DNA of 19,636 nt from Streptomyces sp. NRRL WC-3549 (GCF_000721935.1 NZ_KL585390.1:25043-44678); one strand, 5' to 3'. Shown: positions 7,701 through 14,929, numbered from the stretch's first letter. Made by a program: numbers and translations. Notes: generated by a model not told the origin, from the sequence alone.

Positions 7701-8614
7701 GACCGGGTTACGTCTGGGGGCAGCTTCACGAGCTGTTGAGCTCGGCGAGCGAACGTGTCGTGCTGGTGGCGCCCTTCATCAAGAAGGAAGTGTTCGTTGC
7801 GGCTGTTGCTGCCCTCGGTGATCGAGATGTCGAACTGCTCTGCGTGACCCGCTGGGCAGTCATGGAGATTGCGGCCGGTGTCTCCGATCCGGAGATCGCG
7901 GAGGTCGCAGAGCGGGACCCTCGTGTCTCCATCGTGCTCTGCCACGACCTCCATGCGAAGGTGTACGTGGCGGATGATCGCTGCCTCGTGGGGTCGGCCA
8001 ACCTGACGGGGCGGGCGACCGGGCGGAGGATTCCGAAGAACCTCGAAGTGCTCGTCGAGGTACCCGCCGATCATCCGGAGGTGAGGTTGGTCCTTGACCA
8101 GGTTCAGCGGACAGCCGTGCCGGCAGATGCAGAGATGGGGCGGCGCCTTCGAGAGCAGGCGAACCTCCTCGCTAACGATGAGGACCGGCCGGATCTTGTG
8201 GTCCTCGTGGACGAGGTGGATTCGACCCCCACACGGTGGCGTCCGGAAACGCGCATGCCGGCTCGCCTCTCCAGGGTCTATCGCGGGCTGAAGTGCGATT
8301 TCCCGCATGAGATTCTTGCTGGCGTTGTACGGGACCTGGCGCATCTGGACATCTCGCCCGGCTTGGACGAGACAGCCTTTTCCTCGGCTGTACGGACCCG
8401 CCTCTACGAGCTCGCCGAAGTCGCCGCGCTCGCGAGGACGGGGAGCCTCAACCAGGTGGACCTTCAGCGGTCGATCATGGAGGCGGATGGCTGCGAGGAG
8501 GAGGTCGCGCAGCGCGCGGCTGAGAACATTGCTGAGTGGCTCAAGTACTTCGACGAGGTCAGGATCGTCCAGACCGGGCCCTGGGAGCTGATGCAGGGGC
8601 GGGAGATTCGATGA
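7697..8614 (+). CDS. Phospholipase D-like (single HKD) protein, probable nuclease subunit
   Basis: A 305-aa protein with a PLD-family fold in its N-terminal half. Seen: one complete HKD motif, H86-x-K88 in HAKVYVADD with D93, followed by GSANLT at 99-104. One motif per chain implies a dimeric active site, as in small PLD nucleases such as Nuc and BfiI. The C-terminal half (about residues 140-305) is helical-looking and unrecognised. The start is the GTG at 7697, which overlaps the GHKL gene stop (GTGA), with GAGGA a few bases upstream. A nearby ATG at 7693 is out of frame. Inferred: the DNA-cleaving effector of the helicase-GHKL-PLD module. A phospholipase role is unlikely because no signal peptide or membrane segment is seen. 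Confidence 0.82.
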   Translation: MRPGYVWGQLHELLSSASERVVLVAPFIKKEVFVAAVAALGDRDVELLCVTRWAVMEIAAGVSDPEIAEVAERDPRVSIVLCHDLHAKVYVADDRCLVGSANLTGRATGRRIPKNLEVLVEVPADHPEVRLVLDQVQRTAVPADAEMGRRLREQANLLANDEDRPDLVVLVDEVDSTPTRWRPETRMPARLSRVYRGLKCDFPHEILAGVVRDLAHLDISPGLDETAFSSAVRTRLYELAEVAALARTGSLNQVDLQRSIMEADGCEEEVAQRAAENIAEWLKYFDEVRIVQTGPWELMQGREIR

Positions 8615-8633
8615 TCTTGAAAGGGTGTTCCTG

Positions 8634-8969
8634 ATGAGGGCGGGCGGGAAGCTCGTACGGGACCGGATCCCGGAGATCATCCGCAGGAACGGCGAAGAGC
8701 CGGTTTCGTACGTCGCCGATGCGTCGGAGTATCGGCAACGGCTGCGTGACAAGCTGAGCGAGGAGACTGACGAGTTCCTTCAGGCAGACGGCGAGATTGC
8801 CAAGGAAGAGCTCGCCGATGTACTTGAAGTAGTTCAAGCGCTTGCGCGCAATCTAGGCATGACTCTGGACGATCTGGAACGCCTTCGCGCGAGCAAGGCC
8901 GCCGAGCGGGGTGGTTTCGAGAACCGCATCATCTGGATGAACAAGGTGGGCGGTGAGGGTCGCGAGTAG
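8634..8969 (+). CDS. MazG-like nucleoside triphosphate pyrophosphohydrolase
   Basis: A small all-alpha NTP pyrophosphohydrolase (PRA-PH/MazG-like) of 111 aa. Seen: the signature start KLVRDRIPEIIRRNGEEPV and the metal-binding acidic helices EETDEF and EELADVLEVVQAL (ExxE then ExxxD spacing). The family hydrolyses NTPs or dNTPs to the monophosphate and pyrophosphate. I choose the ATG at 8634 because GAAAGGG sits eight bases upstream; a GTG at 8625 lies inside that site. It begins 20 bases after the PLD gene, so it is probably the last gene of the operon. Inferred: an accessory defence role through nucleotide pools, or ordinary house-cleaning carried along with the island. Confidence 0.8.
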   Translation: MRAGGKLVRDRIPEIIRRNGEEPVSYVADASEYRQRLRDKLSEETDEFLQADGEIAKEELADVLEVVQALARNLGMTLDDLERLRASKAAERGGFENRIIWMNKVGGEGRE

Positions 8970-8984
8970 CTGAGCTTGGCCTCT

Positions 8985-9196
8985 CTACCAAGGGTTGGGG
9001 GTGCCTGTGAGGCGGATGAGCCACCGACGGGAAGCGCGGCGACCACGCAAGTAGACGATCTCCGCCTCTGGGGCGAGGCGTGAGATCGCCGCTTCGTGGC
9101 GTGCCGCGGCCGAGTCGTGGCGGAGGCGCCGGATGAGTGCACGGTGCGGATGAAGGGCGCGGTGCGGCTTCAGGATGACGACTATGTCGCAGGCTG
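8985..9196 (-). pseudogene. C-terminal remnant of an unrecognised gene
   Basis: On the minus strand a frame ending in TAG at 8987-8985 reads well for about 70 codons (ending RRASRRWLIRLTGTPNPW), and most of its codons end in G or C, as expected of Streptomyces coding DNA. No ATG, GTG or TTG start with a ribosome binding site is visible. The frame runs into the IS3 fragment region, so it looks like the 3' end of a gene cut by that element. I do not recognise the family. It converges tail to tail with the MazG-like gene, and a weak hairpin (CTTGG 8975-8979, CCAAG 8988-8992) lies between the stops. Confidence 0.35.
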
Positions 9197-9197
9197 A

Positions 9198-9677
9198 CAG
9201 GTGACTGTCGGTAGGTGGCGGTGATCGGTTTCGCGTACCTAGGGTGCCACGGGCGGGACCTGGCTGGTGCGCTCGGTGCGGCGGCGGAGGCGGTGCTGAC
9301 CGAGCAGATCCGCAGTATTTACATCGAGACCAAGGGCGCCTACGGCGTTCCTCGGATCACGCGTGAGCTGCGGGAATCCAGTCCGGTGGTGAACCACAAG
9401 CGGTTGGCGAGGCTGATGCGGGCCGCCGGGATCACCGCCCGCCACCTGCGGAAAGGCAAGCGCACCACCGTCCAGTACGCACGGGCGCCGAAGGCCCCGG
9501 GCCTGGTGGGCCGGGACTTCACCGAGCCGAGGACGGATGTCCGCTGGTTCGGAAACATCACGTACTAGCCGGTCAGGAACGACTGGTTGTACCTGGCCAC
9601 GGTCATCGAAATGCATTCAAGGCGCGTGGTCGGCTGGTCGATGGCCGAGCACATGCGGGGCAAGTCACTGTCACCTG
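9198..9677. mobile_element. Possible imperfect terminal repeats of the IS3 remnant
   Basis: CAGGTGACTGTC at 9198-9209 and the complement of 9666-9677 (CAGGTGACAGTG) match at 10 of 12 positions and flank the transposase fragment. They could be remnant inverted repeats. The match is short, and the interval is too small for a complete IS3 element. Confidence 0.25.
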
Positions 9678-9706
9678 AAGGTGCAGCAGACCCGATGACA
9701 TGTTAG
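9215..9706 (+). pseudogene. IS3-family transposase OrfB fragment, inactivated
   Basis: The frame encodes the HTH_21 region of an IS3/IS150-type OrfB (IYIETKGAYGVPRITRELR, then KRLARLMRAAGI) and enters the rve catalytic domain (VGRDFTEPRTDVRWFGNITY). A TAG at 9566-9568 interrupts it, and the same frame continues recognisably (DWLYLATVIEMHSRRVVGWSMAEHMR) to about 9660 before losing similarity. The usual GDITY is GNITY here, so the first DDE aspartate is replaced by asparagine. The remaining DDE residues and OrfA are missing. It is a dead remnant and marks past mobility next to the defence island. Confidence 0.85.
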
Positions 9707-10152
9707 TCCAAAGTGATCGGTCCGTCTGGAAGCCAGCCGTCAAGGTAGCCGTCGGTGAGGACCTTCACGGTCTCGACCTCGGGGTGGTCCAGCCAGAGGT
9801 CGAGGGCGGCTCGGGGAGTCCAGAAGATGTTCCTGCCCGAGATTTCATCAGCTGACCCCGCAGCGACTCGGACGATGTGAAAGCGCTCCTCCCTCCGCAA
9901 GGTGGCGCGTTCGGGGGCGGAAGCCCAGCGGTGGCCAGTGACTGTGCCGATTCTCATCGGACGCACGGGGAAGAGGTCGCGACAGAGTCGGTATGCGGTG
10001 TCTGTGTAGTTGTCGCCCAGCAGGGCCGGGCGCTGAGGGAGAGTCCACTTCGGGTGACCGGCCTCTGGGGGCAGCAGGGCGATGCGGTGAGTGAGGTCGA
10101 TCGCGATGACCTTCGCGATGCGGTGCAATCGTGGAGCTGGCAGGTATCCCAT
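9703..10152 (-). CDS. Nudix-like protein with a degenerate Nudix box
   Basis: A 149-aa protein whose layout follows actinobacterial Nudix hydrolases: a first strand AKVIAIDLTHRIALL, KWTLP before the box, and GHRWA with RREERFHIVRV after it. Aligned by eye, the Nudix box (normally Gx5Ex7REuxEExGu) reads R-PALLG-D-NYTDTAY-RL-C-RD-L. The metal-binding REuxEE glutamates are thus replaced by L, R and D. Length is normal for a single-domain Nudix protein. Inferred: hydrolysis is probably lost, leaving ligand binding or a decaying gene. The start is the ATG at 10152, with no strong ribosome binding site. A palindrome lies 18 bp upstream. Confidence 0.6.
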   Translation of the reverse strand: MGYLPAPRLHRIAKVIAIDLTHRIALLPPEAGHPKWTLPQRPALLGDNYTDTAYRLCRDLFPVRPMRIGTVTGHRWASAPERATLRREERFHIVRVAAGSADEISGRNIFWTPRAALDLWLDHPEVETVKVLTDGYLDGWLPDGPITLD

Positions 10153-10169
10153 GTTCGAAGGCTTTCTTG

Positions 10170-10187
10170 TGGCTAATCAAATAGCCA
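10170..10187 (-). promoter_or_regulatory. Palindromic operator candidate upstream of the Nudix-like gene
   Basis: TGGCTA-ATCAAA-TAGCCA is a perfect 6-bp inverted repeat with an AT-rich centre, 18 bp upstream of the Nudix-like start codon. It is strikingly AT-rich for this genome and of the right size for a dimeric GntR- or TetR-type regulator. No such regulator gene is in the window. Confidence 0.45.
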
Positions 10188-10329
10188 ACTTGGTGCGGCG
10201 TGCGGGTGATGTGTTTGTTGTGGACATGGCGATTCGGGAAGTGGTCATGCGGTTCGCGGGAAAGAGGGTGTGAAGACCTGGCATCGCCGCAGGTCAGACC
10301 TACTCGTGAACGCCCCACCGCACACACGA

Positions 10330-10361
10330 GATCCCGTCCGATCGAAAGATCGGGCGGGATC
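10330..10361. terminator. Strong hairpin terminator with GAAA tetraloop
   Basis: GATCCCGTCCGATC at 10330-10343 pairs with GATCGGGCGGGATC at 10348-10361 through 14 pairs, one of them G-U in the plus-strand RNA, closed by a GAAA tetraloop. There is no long T tract, which is common for Streptomyces terminators. It lies just beyond the 3' end of the small leftward gene at 10387-10620. Confidence 0.7.
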
Positions 10362-10386
10362 CCGTCGTTTCAGGGGCGCTCGATGA

Positions 10387-10620
10387 TTACTGCTGGGAGT
10401 CCGGCGTCAGCGATCGGCCTGCGCCGGACATCGTGTGCCACCAGTGACCGCATCCGCCTGGACAGTAGCGCTCGCGGTGCCGTGCGTCGGCGATCGTGAG
10501 CACTGCGATCAGGAGTCGGAACGCCTTGTGGCGTTCGCCGAGGGGCACGAGGCCGGCGATCTTCCACCGCCGGCGTGTGTGTCGGGCGCAGTCGCTGCGC
10601 AAGTTCGTTGAGCAGGACAT
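10387..10620 (-). CDS. Small Cys/His-rich hypothetical protein, possibly 5'-frameshifted
   Basis: A 77-aa frame with a coherent middle, TRRRWKIAGLVPLGERHKAF then RLLIAVLTIADARHRERYC, followed by a possible metal site CPGGCGHWWH (C-x3-C-x-H-x2-H). I do not recognise a named family. The ATG at 10620 has no clear ribosome binding site. A neighbouring frame opens upstream at an ATG at 10633 with MNHRNVLLNEL, which would join smoothly to RSDCARHTRRRW if one T in the CTTGCG stretch near 10602 were absent. Either the start is internal or a one-base frameshift has occurred. It ends just before the GAAA-loop terminator, consistent with a real transcription unit. Confidence 0.5.
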   Translation of the reverse strand: MSCSTNLRSDCARHTRRRWKIAGLVPLGERHKAFRLLIAVLTIADARHRERYCPGGCGHWWHTMSGAGRSLTPDSQQ

Positions 10621-10635
10621 TGCGATGATTCATGA

Positions 10636-10657
10636 CCGCCTGCCGTGCGGCAGGCGG
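10636..10657. repeat. 10-bp inverted repeat between divergent genes
   Basis: CCGCCTGCCG at 10636-10645 and CGGCAGGCGG at 10648-10657 are perfectly complementary with a two-base centre. The site lies between the start of the leftward Cys/His protein and the start of the rightward gene at 10678, so it could be a shared operator or a leader hairpin. Confidence 0.4.
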
Positions 10658-10677
10658 CGCCTGGAGGTGATCGCGAC

Positions 10678-11349
10678 GTGATCTCGCACACCGGTACCGT
10701 CTTCAACGACGGGCCGGTCCGACGCGTGGTCGAGACGGCGCTGCGCGCCCAGCAGTCGCAGGGCGCCCTAAACCTGGTCGATGAGCTCAGGCGCTTCGTC
10801 CGCACCACGTGTGCTGCCGACACGACGCGTTGGCTGCTTCCCGTCGTGTCCGTCGCGGCCCTGCTGGACCACACGGCCGACCTGTTGCGGTCGGAGGGCC
10901 CGGCACTCTTCCCACGTACGTTCACCGGACGGTTGGACGAGGCGCGAGACGGTGTTCCGGGAGACGAGTACCTGCGCACGCTGGCCGGCCTGATCCGGGT
11001 GGTCGATCAGGAACCGGAGGCCGGATTCGCCGATCTGCCCCTGGCGGGCTGGGAGGCGGCGGCGCGCTTTCCAGAGCTTCTCCGTCTCGGCGCCAACTGG
11101 ATCCATGACGGCGAGTACCCCTCGCTGTCCGATGCGGTCACGGCTTTCGTCGAAGCGGAGCATCCGTTCTGCAGCGAGACGTTCCCCCGACCGGCAGCCG
11201 AGGCCCAGTCGGTACTCGTGACCTTTCCGCAGCCTGCGGCGCTGTCCGCCAATGTGACGCGTTGGATTCCCTGGGTTTCGCACGACGCACTCCGCGAGAT
11301 CATCCGGAGAATCGACGACCATATGCGCAACGAGCACTCCGGTTCCTGA
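10678..11349 (+). CDS. Hypothetical protein, 223 aa
   Basis: I do not recognise this family. The product looks soluble and mostly alpha-helical, with no signal peptide, membrane segment or obvious catalytic motif. Recognisable landmarks are the N-terminal ETALRAQQSQGALNLVDELR helix, WLLPVVSVAALLDHTADLL, an aromatic-acidic segment GANWIHDGEYPSLSDAVTAF, and a charged C-terminal helix ALREIIRRIDDHMRNE. The frame uses mostly G/C-ending codons, which supports coding. I use the GTG at 10678 because GGAGG lies ten bases upstream; the frame extends to a GTG at 10645 inside the inverted repeat. It is divergent from the small Cys/His protein. No functional inference is justified. Confidence 0.6.
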   Translation: MISHTGTVFNDGPVRRVVETALRAQQSQGALNLVDELRRFVRTTCAADTTRWLLPVVSVAALLDHTADLLRSEGPALFPRTFTGRLDEARDGVPGDEYLRTLAGLIRVVDQEPEAGFADLPLAGWEAAARFPELLRLGANWIHDGEYPSLSDAVTAFVEAEHPFCSETFPRPAAEAQSVLVTFPQPAALSANVTRWIPWVSHDALREIIRRIDDHMRNEHSGS

Positions 11350-11910
11350 ACGGTGCACCGCCCAAAGGGAGTTCTTCGCGTGGCCGTAAGGGCTCGCTCG
11401 GCCGCCACGGTGGGGACGTCGTCCCCGGAGACGGTCACCCGCTCCTGCCCGTCTATCCGGACCCGGATGGCACCGAACAGGGTGTCGTGAGTGCCGGAGG
11501 AGGCAGGGGAGAGGTCATTCACGACGAGCTTCCTCGGGTGGTCGGAACTTCCCCGGGCAGGGGCTGACTTCACGCTTCACGAAGCCTTTCAGCGTACGCC
11601 GACGAGCAGTTGGGTCACGCTGTCCGGCGGTGGAAGGCGCTACGGAGGAGACGGTCTTGGTGGGGCGCTCGCACCGGTCGGCCGGGCGCTGTTCCTCCGC
11701 CACGACGTATGAGGGGCCTCCGGGTGACGGGCTCCCGGGCCCGCACGGGGACGGGCGGAACGCTGAACGCCCCCGGGGCCGGCACTCCTCCTCGCCGGAC
11801 AGACCTTAGGCTGTCCCTGCTCACCCGCCTTGCCGGTGACCGCTGTTGGGGGTGCCGGGCAGGTCAGGTGCGGCGTTCACTGCCCGTGGTTCCGTACGGA
11901 GGAGCGTCCT
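11350..11910. other. Intergenic stretch without a supported gene
   Basis: Several overlapping frames are open on both strands, but none has a convincing start, family signature or ribosome binding site. A hairpin GGACAG (11797-11802)/CTGTCC (11811-11816), with an inner CC-TTA-GG, lies about 95 bases before the methyltransferase start and may be part of its leader or promoter region. Confidence 0.5.
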
Positions 11911-12705
11911 GTGACGGCCGGTACCGGTATACCCAGCTCCCGCATCGACACCAGCAAGCCGCATCCGGCACGCGTCTACGACTGGTTGCTCGGTGGCAAG
12001 GACAACTACCCGGTCGACCAGGAGGTCGCCGAGAGGCTGCCGGCCGAGGCGCGGGCCAACGCGGCCCGGAACCGGGCGTTCATGCACCGGGCGTCCGCCT
12101 GGCTGGCGGGGCAGGGGATCGACCAGTTCCTGGACATCGGCACCGGCATCCCGACCTCGCCCAACCTCCACCAGGTCGTCCAGGCCGTCGCACCGCACGC
12201 CCGGGTCGTCTACGCGGACAACGACCCCATCGTCCTGCGGCACGCGGAGGCGCTGCTGATCAGCAGCGCGGAGGGGATGACCGACTACATCCACGCCGAC
12301 GTGCGGGAGCCCGACGCGATTGTTGAACAGGCCGCCAGGACCCTGGACTTCACCCGGCCCGTGGCCCTGTCCATGATCGCCCTGATGCACTTCCTGCCCG
12401 ACGACCAGGACCCCTACGGCATCACCCGTACCCTGGTCGGCGCCCTGCCGTCCGGCAGTCACCTGGTCCTCTCGCACGGGACGGCCGACCAGCACCCGGA
12501 GCTGAAGCAGGAGACCGAGTCCGCGTACAAGAAGGGGGCCATCGCGCTCCGTATGCGTACCCGCGCCGAGGTCGAGCCGTTCTTCGAGGGGCTGGAGCTG
12601 GTGGATCCGGGGCTGGTGACGGCGCCCGAGTGGTACCGGGAGGGGCAGACCGCGCCGGTGTACGAGCGCAGCGGGTTCTACGTGGGTGTGGCCCGGGTTC
12701 CCTGA
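11911..12705 (+). CDS. DUF574-type S-adenosyl-L-methionine-dependent methyltransferase
   Basis: A 264-aa protein of the actinobacterial family PF04672 (Methyltransf_19, formerly DUF574). Seen: the N-terminal family signature HPARVYDWLLGGKDNYPVDQ, the SAM-binding motif I FLDIGTGIPTSPN, the acidic motif VYADNDPIVL, and IHADVREPD. The C-terminal half carries ALMHFLPDD and YERSGFYVGVARVP. It is full length. The GTG at 11911 has GGAGGAG six bases upstream, which decides the start over longer in-frame versions. Substrates for this family are generally unknown; members are abundant in Streptomyces and often lie near regulators. The gene stands alone here, followed by a hairpin and a convergent glycosyltransferase gene. 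Its high-GC codon use is typical of the host chromosome. Confidence 0.9.
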   Translation: MTAGTGIPSSRIDTSKPHPARVYDWLLGGKDNYPVDQEVAERLPAEARANAARNRAFMHRASAWLAGQGIDQFLDIGTGIPTSPNLHQVVQAVAPHARVVYADNDPIVLRHAEALLISSAEGMTDYIHADVREPDAIVEQAARTLDFTRPVALSMIALMHFLPDDQDPYGITRTLVGALPSGSHLVLSHGTADQHPELKQETESAYKKGAIALRMRTRAEVEPFFEGLELVDPGLVTAPEWYREGQTAPVYERSGFYVGVARVP

Positions 12706-12708
12706 AGA

Positions 12709-12729
12709 CGGCCGGGAGGCCGCCGGCCG
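12709..12729. terminator. Hairpin between convergent genes
   Basis: CGGCCGG at 12709-12715 pairs with CCGGCCG at 12723-12729 around a seven-base loop, just after the methyltransferase stop and before the convergent glycosyltransferase stop. It is a plausible shared terminator without a T tract. Confidence 0.5.
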
Positions 12730-12770
12730 CCCCCTGCCGCGCCCCGGGAAACGTTGGCGCCGCCACGGGG

Positions 12771-14330
12771 TCACGGAGCGGGTACGAGCCGCTCGTACAC
12801 GATCACCCGTCGGCCGCGGGCCTGTTCGTCGGACAACGGAGTGAAGTACTTTTCCAGCACTTCGATCTTCGTTCGGTCCCGCTCTCCCCGTGCCGGCTTC
12901 GCCACCCCCGTGGCGTCCGTGATCAGGATGATCCGGTGTTGGGCGAGCATCGCCGTCCGGACCTGCGAAGGGATCGCCTCCTCGCCCTTCAGCGTCCCGG
13001 AATCCTTGGGGCTCGTTGCCAGAGCGATATCGTGCAGGCCGGTGAACGCCTCGGGGGAGACGAGCCTGGTGTCCCGTCGCGCGGAGGGTATGAAGAGCAC
13101 CCCGTCTCCGTCTCGCTTCAGCTGCCGGGTCTGCGCGGCAGCCGCTAGGACATCGTCCACTCTGCTCGCCGGTGATCTCTTGGCCAGTGACTGCGGCAGC
13201 AGCGCGATCATGGCAACAGCGAGTATCACCGGGAGAGTCCACAACGATGCTTTCGGTGACCACTGCGCGACCACTCGCACCGCGGCGCCGAGGGCTCCTC
13301 CGATCAGTATCGCCAGACCGAGCAGGCTGAACAGGATGTACCGGTCCACGAACAGCGGCTGGAACAGGGAGAGTCCGATCAGACCCATCTGCGGAACTGC
13401 CAGGAGGGGCAGCCCGACGGACGCCACCGAAAGTCGTCCCGCCCCGGGTCCGGCCAGCAGGCATCCGAGCCCACCGACCGCCAGCAGGACGGCGGGGCCT
13501 ATCAGCATGTGCCAGGTCAACGGCGGTATCCAAGACACCTGGGCGGACTGTCTCATGCTGAAGAGGATCAGGGGCAGGGTCCCCGAGATGGCGACCGCCG
13601 AAGCGGTGGCCCAGCGTGCCCAGACCCCGCGCGCGGCTCGCGTCCACACGAGCGTCACCAGGTGCGCCGGCAGAATCAGCAGCGCCAGCCAGTTCAACCA
13701 GCCGCACATGAGCACGGCGCAGCAGTAGGCAGCCCAACCCCGCTTCTGGTGTCGCCCTTGCAGCATGGTCACGAGCAGTGAGGTCGCGACTCCGGCTCCG
13801 GCTGCGACCAGGGCGTAGGGCCGACCCTCCTGGAGGTAGAACTGCACGGCCGGGAGGACTCCGAACACCAACCCACCCCCCAGCCCTGCCCAGGGCCCGG
13901 CCAGTCGCAGGCCGATGACAGCCACACACAGGGCTCCCACTGCTATGGCCAGTACGGACGGCAGCCGCAGGACTGCGGTGGAAGGTCCGAAGCACTCGAA
14001 GAGTCCGTGCATGAACAAGTAGTAGAGGCCGTGCACGACGTCGACATGCTCCAGCAGGCGCACGATGTCGCTGGTGGACCGCTGGGCCACTTGCCAGGTC
14101 GCGGCCTCGTCCCGCCAGACACTGTTCTGCCGGGACAGGCCCCACAGGCCGAGGGCGACGGTCCATATCACCGGAATCAGCCATATATGAAGTGGAGTGC
14201 TACATGTGGCGGTCGTGGACTTCACGCCCGCCGGCTTCCGGCTCGACGAGCGGCGCTGTGACGAATCCGGCGAGACTGGAATGGTGCAGACCCGGGGAAC
14301 TTCCGTAAGGGAATGACTACCACTTTTCAA
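12771..14330 (-). CDS. Polytopic GT-C glycosyltransferase (GT39/ArnT-like)
   Basis: A membrane protein of up to 519 aa with about ten hydrophobic segments, starting with HIWLIPVIWTVALGLWGL at about 48-65. The first external loop carries WRDEAATW, the acidic motif typical of GT39/PMT-like polyprenyl-phosphate-sugar transferases. DVVHGLYYLFMH follows, and a soluble tail begins after about residue 375. Known: such GT-C enzymes transfer sugars from polyprenyl phosphate donors outside the membrane. Acceptor and donor are unknown here. The start is unsure. The TTG at 14330 has no clear ribosome binding site, while a GTG at 14225 (residue 36) has GGAAG nine bases upstream and leaves a short cytoplasmic tail before the first membrane segment. 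Confidence 0.8.
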   Translation of the reverse strand: MKSGSHSLTEVPRVCTIPVSPDSSQRRSSSRKPAGVKSTTATCSTPLHIWLIPVIWTVALGLWGLSRQNSVWRDEAATWQVAQRSTSDIVRLLEHVDVVHGLYYLFMHGLFECFGPSTAVLRLPSVLAIAVGALCVAVIGLRLAGPWAGLGGGLVFGVLPAVQFYLQEGRPYALVAAGAGVATSLLVTMLQGRHQKRGWAAYCCAVLMCGWLNWLALLILPAHLVTLVWTRAARGVWARWATASAVAISGTLPLILFSMRQSAQVSWIPPLTWHMLIGPAVLLAVGGLGCLLAGPGAGRLSVASVGLPLLAVPQMGLIGLSLFQPLFVDRYILFSLLGLAILIGGALGAAVRVVAQWSPKASLWTLPVILAVAMIALLPQSLAKRSPASRVDDVLAAAAQTRQLKRDGDGVLFIPSARRDTRLVSPEAFTGLHDIALATSPKDSGTLKGEEAIPSQVRTAMLAQHRIILITDATGVAKPARGERDRTKIEVLEKYFTPLSDEQARGRRVIVYERLVPAP

Positions 14331-14733
14331 GTCAATCGCCAGCCTGTTCAGGCCATGAGGGGTGGCTATGGGTGCCCGCCATGGAGCCGTGTCATTCGGT
14401 AACCCGGGTTGCGGATCTGAGACCCTACCCGGCGGCCCGCCCGGGCGGATTGAATGTGAGGCGAGTCACTCCAGGAATGAGGCATTCCGTATCGGGGTGA
14501 CTGTGGCTTGTCGTCGCGTGAGGTACTGACGGGGCCTGAAGCGGGTGCCCGGAAGTGCGCATGGCTGGGTTCCATACGGGCCGGGTATGCGTTTTGCCTG
14601 CTCCGTGATGCCATGGCGGGCGCGAAGGGGGCGGGCTCATGGGAGTGCACTCTTCATCGGAGTGCCTGAGCCCCACGCCACGTGCCTGCACCTGCCGCTT
14701 TCGCCGGTGCGGCCGAGGCGTAAGGGTTTTGCT

Positions 14734-14756
14734 TTTCCAGACCGTTGCTCTGGAAA
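14734..14756. promoter_or_regulatory. 8-bp inverted repeat upstream of a small ORF
   Basis: TTTCCAGA at 14734-14741 and TCTGGAAA at 14749-14756 are a perfect inverted repeat around CCGTTGC. It sits 28 bases upstream of the candidate 44-aa ORF, a fitting position for an operator or leader hairpin. Confidence 0.4.
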
Positions 14757-14784
14757 TTGCTGCCGATGAGGAGGAGCGTTGTCG

Positions 14785-14919
14785 TTGATCCATGGCGAAA
14801 ACCTGTCAAAGGATTCCGGTGCCCGAACTTTGTGGCGCGATGAGGAAATGGCGATCGTGCGTGGTGAAGGGGTGCCCGTCGTCAGTTCGAGCGGGCCCCC
14901 TGGGAAGTCCGTTTTCTGA
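14785..14919 (+). CDS. Candidate small protein, 44 aa
   Basis: A short frame from TTG 14785 to TGA 14919 is preceded by a very strong Shine-Dalgarno (GGAGGAG at 14770-14776) with eight-base spacing. The product is hydrophilic, contains WRDEEMAIVRGEGVPVV and ends SSSGPPGKSVF. It has no cysteine, signal peptide or membrane segment. A hairpin (14930-14946) follows the stop. Against it, fewer codons end in G or C than is normal for Streptomyces, and I recognise no family or RiPP-processing neighbours. The evidence is the ribosome binding site and the flanking inverted repeats only. Confidence 0.3.
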   Translation: MIHGENLSKDSGARTLWRDEEMAIVRGEGVPVVSSSGPPGKSVF

Positions 14920-14929
14920 TCCGCTTCAG

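Noticed and set aside
11610..12326. A plus-strand frame overlapping the methyltransferase 5' half
   Set aside because: It is an Arg/Gly/Pro-rich shadow of the methyltransferase, which has a strong ribosome binding site and clear SAM motifs.
11821..14184. A 787-codon open frame on the minus strand across the methyltransferase and glycosyltransferase
   Set aside because: It is long only because high-GC DNA has few stops. The product has no family signature, while two real genes in other frames explain the region.
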